Assembly: GCA_030220185.1 (NCBI GenBank)
Contig: JASPKZ010009958.1
Location: forward strand, 1-64,000
From: Diploptera punctata
Lineage: Eukaryota; Arthropoda; Insecta; Blattodea; Blaberidae
Reading direction: 5' to 3'
DNA length: 64,000 nt
Part shown: positions 54,101 to 60,100 of the stretch, piece by piece
How positions within the stretch are numbered: position 1 is the stretch's first letter
Layout of the letters: every line of letters begins with the position of its first letter
Notes under the pieces: model-generated
What the model saw: only the letters and a program-made list of their open reading frames with translations
What the model was told of the DNA's origin: nothing
The model's database searches: none
Program-made: the position numbers and the translations under genes

Positions 54101-57100
54101 ACTTGTATTCACTCTTTGCTGTATTCATTAATTGATTTTGTTCAGTTTTTACACTCTGTGATATGATAAAGTTTACACTTATCACCGCACAGTGCACATC
54201 TGCAGTCTTCAGTTGGCTGGTGGAATTTTTTATTTTCGCAGACCTTGTGATGAAAGCCATGTATTGCTAGTCTGGTTACAACGTGTCTCAGTGTCTGACA
54301 TTCTCTTGTCCAGTTTCTGTCTGTCATGGCACTGGAAGTGTAAAATTCCTCATTTATTTCCTTCCGTTTCTGTTCCCTCACTTTTACTGCTTTTTGATAT
54401 GGTTCTGTAGATGGTAGGAGGTATGTTATCCTGATGTCTTCTATGAAATATGTTTCTCGCATAAGTTCATAAATTAATCTGGATGGTGCTGTTTTTCCAG
54501 TTCCAGTGATTCTCTTCATGAAGCTTGCTTTCACTTTTTCTATTTTGTTGACACCGCTCCTTTTTCTAGTGGATGAATATTACATCATCTCGTTATGTAT
54601 TGTTGCGTCATCATCGGTCGTATCATCGGCCAAGTTCCTACGTATGGCATTCCACGTTAATTTAACATTTGAGTTTGTCTTTTTTAACATTCTTAACTCA
54701 TATGTTTATTCTGTTGGACAATCGTTTCAAAGCTATTGCTCCATCTTCAGCTTGTTCACAAACTGTTCATTTAAAATGCTGTGATTTGTTTCGTATAATG
54801 TATATTAACACTACCTTTTGGATATATTTTTGTATATACATTGTACGTAGTATGCATAAAGGGCAGTGGTTTTACTTCCCGCTGTGAGGAAACACATAAA
54901 ACAATAAATACGTACTTACTGCCATTTTATTACTGATTGGTGTCACAGCCTGCTGTAGCCACAAGGAGGTTTACGGCCAAGTGTGCAATGAAATCAAAAA
55001 CTTTTCAAGCTCTATACATCAATTATGGGGAATGGAAGACTTGCATGGAAGCTTCTTGTAGGAAAGCCAGAGGGAAAACGCCCAGTTGGTAGACCAAGAA
55101 TGAGGTGGGAGAATAACATTAACTATGATTTGAGGAAAGTAGATTATACAGGAAATGATTGGAAAGCATTAGCTCAGGATAGGGATGTATGGGGAGCTTA
55201 TGTCCGTGCAGCCATGAACCTAGGTTTTCGAAAATGCCACTGAGTAAGTAAGTATACATCAATTTCTGCAAACTGGATTATAATTCATTTTAATAACAAG
55301 TGAATAAAATTATTTTGAATAAATAAATAAATAATATTTTAATCAAACGTATTGACAGCCAAATTTTAATAGGCAACTTGGCAAAAATGTATTCAGTAAT
55401 TCACAATATTATGAAAAATATTGATTTTGTTCATGCACTCAATAAACGTAGTAATCTTGCAGCCGGATCTTGGACTATAAGAATGTTAAAAAAATACAAA
55501 CTCAAATTACAAAAGTATGTCAGTAAAGTTCTTTCCTGCCAGTTTATTTCTTCTTGCTATGTATAAGATAACGAAAAATAAACTTACCATGCATCATTCT
55601 TTTATAAATATAAATTGTTTTTCTTTCAGGACTGTAACTGCAGAAGAGATGGAAGCAAAGTATCAGAGAGTCATTATCAGCAGTTTACATGGCTATGCTC
55701 TTTACCTTCAGAAGCTTCCTGCAGATCAACTGAAAGCTGCTAATCAGGCTAATAAAAAAATATTAGCTTCCAAAAAATTTTGGAAATTTTCAAAACACAG
55801 TAGTGCATTAATCCGAAATGCATGGTTTACGGTAATTATTGCTTTATGTGAGAAAGCACCAGATTTGTTAGCCGATGACGGGTCTCGAGTGGCGCTAGCT
55901 GTATTCAACAGTTTAGATGAGACTGACCCCATAGTTCTACCAACTGTTTGGGAAGCATCTCTACATGTTCTTACTACAGTGGAAGTGAGTATAGAAACCT
56001 TTTTTATTTATAATTATATTATTTTTAGTCTGGACATCTTACCTCAATATTAATGTTGATTTGTTCTTGAACGTGTTTCAAAACAATTCTGTTTTATCGT
56101 CAGCTTTTCCACATGATAAAACAGAATTGTTTTGAAACATGTTCAAGAACAAATCAACATTAATATTGAGGGAAGATGTCCAGACTAAAAATAACATAAT
56201 TAAAATAACCTCAAAATATAACTTCCTAAAATTAAATATTTATTACCTTTTTTATTTGATGTTTTTTATTATTGATTTAACATTTCTCACTGAAAGATAA
56301 ATTATATTTGAAGAGAAAAATTTTCGCCTAGACCGAGACTCGAACCCAGGACCCTTGGCTTTCCGGGCCAAGTGCTCTACCAACTGAGCTACCGAGGCGA
56401 GTTACGATCTAGACACAAATTCTTCTCTTATATACGTTGTAATTCCCTCTCACCAAATGCTTTTGAAACCATTACTTCTATCTTTGCAAATGGCGGCTTC
56501 TCCGTTAAGAAGACATTTATTGGGAAATTAACATTACTTTATAAAGCTAGTAAGGCTTCTAATTATGTTTTTATTATTGATTTCACATTTCTCACTGAAA
56601 GATAAATTATATTTGAAGAGAAAAATTTTGCAAAGATAGAAGCAATGGTTTCAAAAGCATTTGGCGATAGGGAATTACAACGTATATAAGAGAAGAATTT
56701 GCATCTAGATCGTAACTCGCCTCGGTAGCTCAGTTGGTAGAGCACTTGGCCCGGTAAGCCAAGGGTCGTGAAGGAGGCCGAGTCTCGGTCTAGGCGAATA
56801 TTTTTCTCTTCAAATATAATATACCTTTTTTATTTATTTATTTTTATTTTAAAATCGTTACGAAGTTACATTATGAGGTTTAATTTAATATTTGAGTTTG
56901 TATTCTTTAACATTCTTGCCTCATATGTTTATTCTGTTGGACGATCGTTTCGAAGCTATTGTTCCATCTTCAGCTAGGCTAGGTACACATAATAAGAATC
57001 AAATGTAGAAAAATCTCCACATGATTAGGTAACACTTTTTTTATGTTTCAGGATTGCTGGGAGCATGTGAGTGCTGAGAAACTTGTTTTACCAAAACTTT

Positions 57101-60100
57101 GGCACATCCTTCGTGAAGGAGGCCAAGGAAATGCATCTGCAATCTTCCCCAATCTTCTTCCCTTCATCAGTAAAATCCCTTCTACAGTATGTCCAAATAA
57201 ACAAGACTTTTATGACAAATTGTTTGGTAGTATGCGGCTAGGGTAAGTATTTTTCAAATTATATTTATCATAAATTCATGGGAAATTATACTATGAAGTA
57301 AACATCAATAAAATGAAAATATGAATGTTTAACGAAGAAGAGATGAAAGCCGAATAACAGCAAATGAGATGCAATTTATGCGCCGTACAGCAGGCTACAC
57401 AAAGTGAGACCATAAAAGAAATGAGGAAATTATGGAAGAGTTGGATGTAGAACCCATTCTTCACCATATACAAAACTACCAGAACTGAAAAGCCCATCTT
57501 CAACGAATGCCATCTCATAGAATTCCAAAAGCCATACTTCACTACTGCCCCCAAGGCAAAAGATCGATGCGATGTCCAAAAAACCGCTGGATGGAAAATT
57601 CCTCTTTGAGACCGTAACAGGCCTCACGGCCTAATACTTACATGGATGATGAAGATGAATCTTTAAACTTTACACCTTACCTCATAAAATATGATCCTCT
57701 CACCTGGACATGTTTTGAAGATAAATAAGTAGAGTCGTATTCATCTTACCTCATAGTAGTTGAGTTCTTTTAGGACATGTTTCGAAACAGAATATTCGTT
57801 TTTTTAAACATGTCCTAAAAGAACTCAACTGCTCTGAGGTAAAATGAATACAGACTCTACTTTTTTTAATTAAGAAGAACCTCATAATGTTACTTCCTAT
57901 TGTATTTTTATAATATTTTGGAGATGTAGATGGCTCATTTCAAACATTCAGAATTTTCAAAATGCAGGGTAAGTGACACTAAGGTTTGTATCTATGAACG
58001 CATTAGACCGTAAAAGTCGTTCTCTGCCTGTACTCTGCTGAGAAAGTTGTATCCAAATATATTTTTGCGTTCTCAAAAATCTATTCATGCGATAATAATC
58101 GTTGAAATTCCTAAGGTGACATAGGAGATAAACGAATCGTTAGAATCCCGATGGGAACCGATGTACTTTGAAACCTTGCTGCTTTATCCAAGATGTCGGA
58201 CCTTGAAAACTTTGATCGTGTTTTCGGTTTACGCAGAGAAGAGGAATTTAATAGAGTCTATCAAAGAATTCAACTGGAAGAACAGGAGAATCGGCGTAAT
58301 ATTGCGCAGTGCAGATGTCGTTGTATGCAGTATTATTTGCGGGACGCAAGCGTAAATGTGTTCCTCTAGCTGACAAAAATAACGGATTCATATCAAATTC
58401 CATTGAGGTGAATAGTCATAAGATCTTCCTTCCAAGTATTACGATCCTATAGAAAATTTTCCCTCCAGCGTTTCATAGGACTTCCCAGAGATCTTCGTCC
58501 TCTTGGTATATAGTTATAAACAGCTTTGGGGATCCGATTTGAACTCATTCTTTCAAGATGGTGTTTCCAATTTAGTTGGTGCTGTTTGATATATTCTAAA
58601 ATTGGCATAGTCTTCAATTCTTTTAAGATATTGGTGTTTCTTTTCCGATCCCATCTGGTGTAACCCGCTGTTCTGTGCATGAATCTCATTTCACAAGCTG
58701 TTATTCTGCTTTCAGGTTGTCTTATTAGTTAAGGTAGAATTTTTATCACTCACCTCATATTGTTCTTCTTATTTGACTATAAACTAGTTTCGGAACATAG
58801 TTTCTGTTCCATCCTAAGTATCATCACGACCGTTGTTCTGTCATCTTGAAGAGCCATCCTTCACTCCTTCCATTGGCTGACTGAAAAAAACTCAGAACTT
58901 TGAAATTCCCGGTGAGAATGATCTGGTTTCGAGGTTTTTCAGTCAGCCAATGGAAGGAGCGAAGGACGGCTCTTCAAGACGACAGAACAACGTTCGTGAC
59001 GATACTGAGGATGGAACAGAAACTATGTTCCGAAACTAGTTTATAGTCAAATAAGTAGAACAATATGAGGTGAGTGATAAAAAAATCTACCTTAATGAAT
59101 ATATCTCATAGTGAGAATTCCTAAAATAAGTAATGTATTGTACATTTTAGCATAAAAAAAATAATTACATCCAATCCCACCTACAATTTTCTAAAATCAT
59201 ATTTTTATTCATATATTTGGGGAGAATGAGTTATAAACTTTTTATTAAAATCCAAATCATCAGGTTGAATCTTATTTCGTTGGTTTTGCTGAGCAAATTG
59301 TTGAAAATAATTTGCTGATGTGTTATCATAAGTAATGCCACGAGGGATTTCCAAAGTTATCGATAAGTTCACTCCTCACTTCGTGAGTCGTGAATTTATC
59401 TAGAGAATTTGGGAATCCAAAGGGGCATTTGTTAGGACTATTTAACGAATAAAATTAGGCTATTTCCTCACAAATCATTATTTAAATATAGTTACTTTAA
59501 AATATTTATTTATTTAATGTAAAACGGCGATGTTTGAAAACAAATGAGAAACGTTATGTTTCGTTTCTCCATCCACTGCAACAAGATCATATAATGTTAT
59601 ATATTGCCATCTGGCAGGGAAACTTGAAAATCATCGCAATATTATAAGAATGCATCCTAGCGGAGAAAAAATTAAAACACATCAAACTGTATATTATAAC
59701 CAAAATTATAGGTTATTAATTTATTTTTAGTAAACAACTCGTGAAAATCATTATTTAAAAACACAATTATAGAAACACAGAATTATCAAAAAGAACTCGG
59801 TAATTCATTATTTAAAAACACAATATGAACACACAATTGTCAAATTTGTATTTCGTCTATAACTTAATTTGAAGCACAGCCAAATCTTGTTTCTGCCATT
59901 TTGAACATTCAAATATGGCGGCTTTACTGTGACTCAGTCACTGCAAAATAATGGCCAGACCTGTTCAGAATATTAAAAAAGGAGGAGCTTCTTTAATATG
60001 GTAATTATAACACTGATAAATATTTCGTGAAACACGACTCTGATTGGTTGTAAAACAGAAATCATTGAAACGTGATTAGTCATTGACTCCCATTTGGGGC

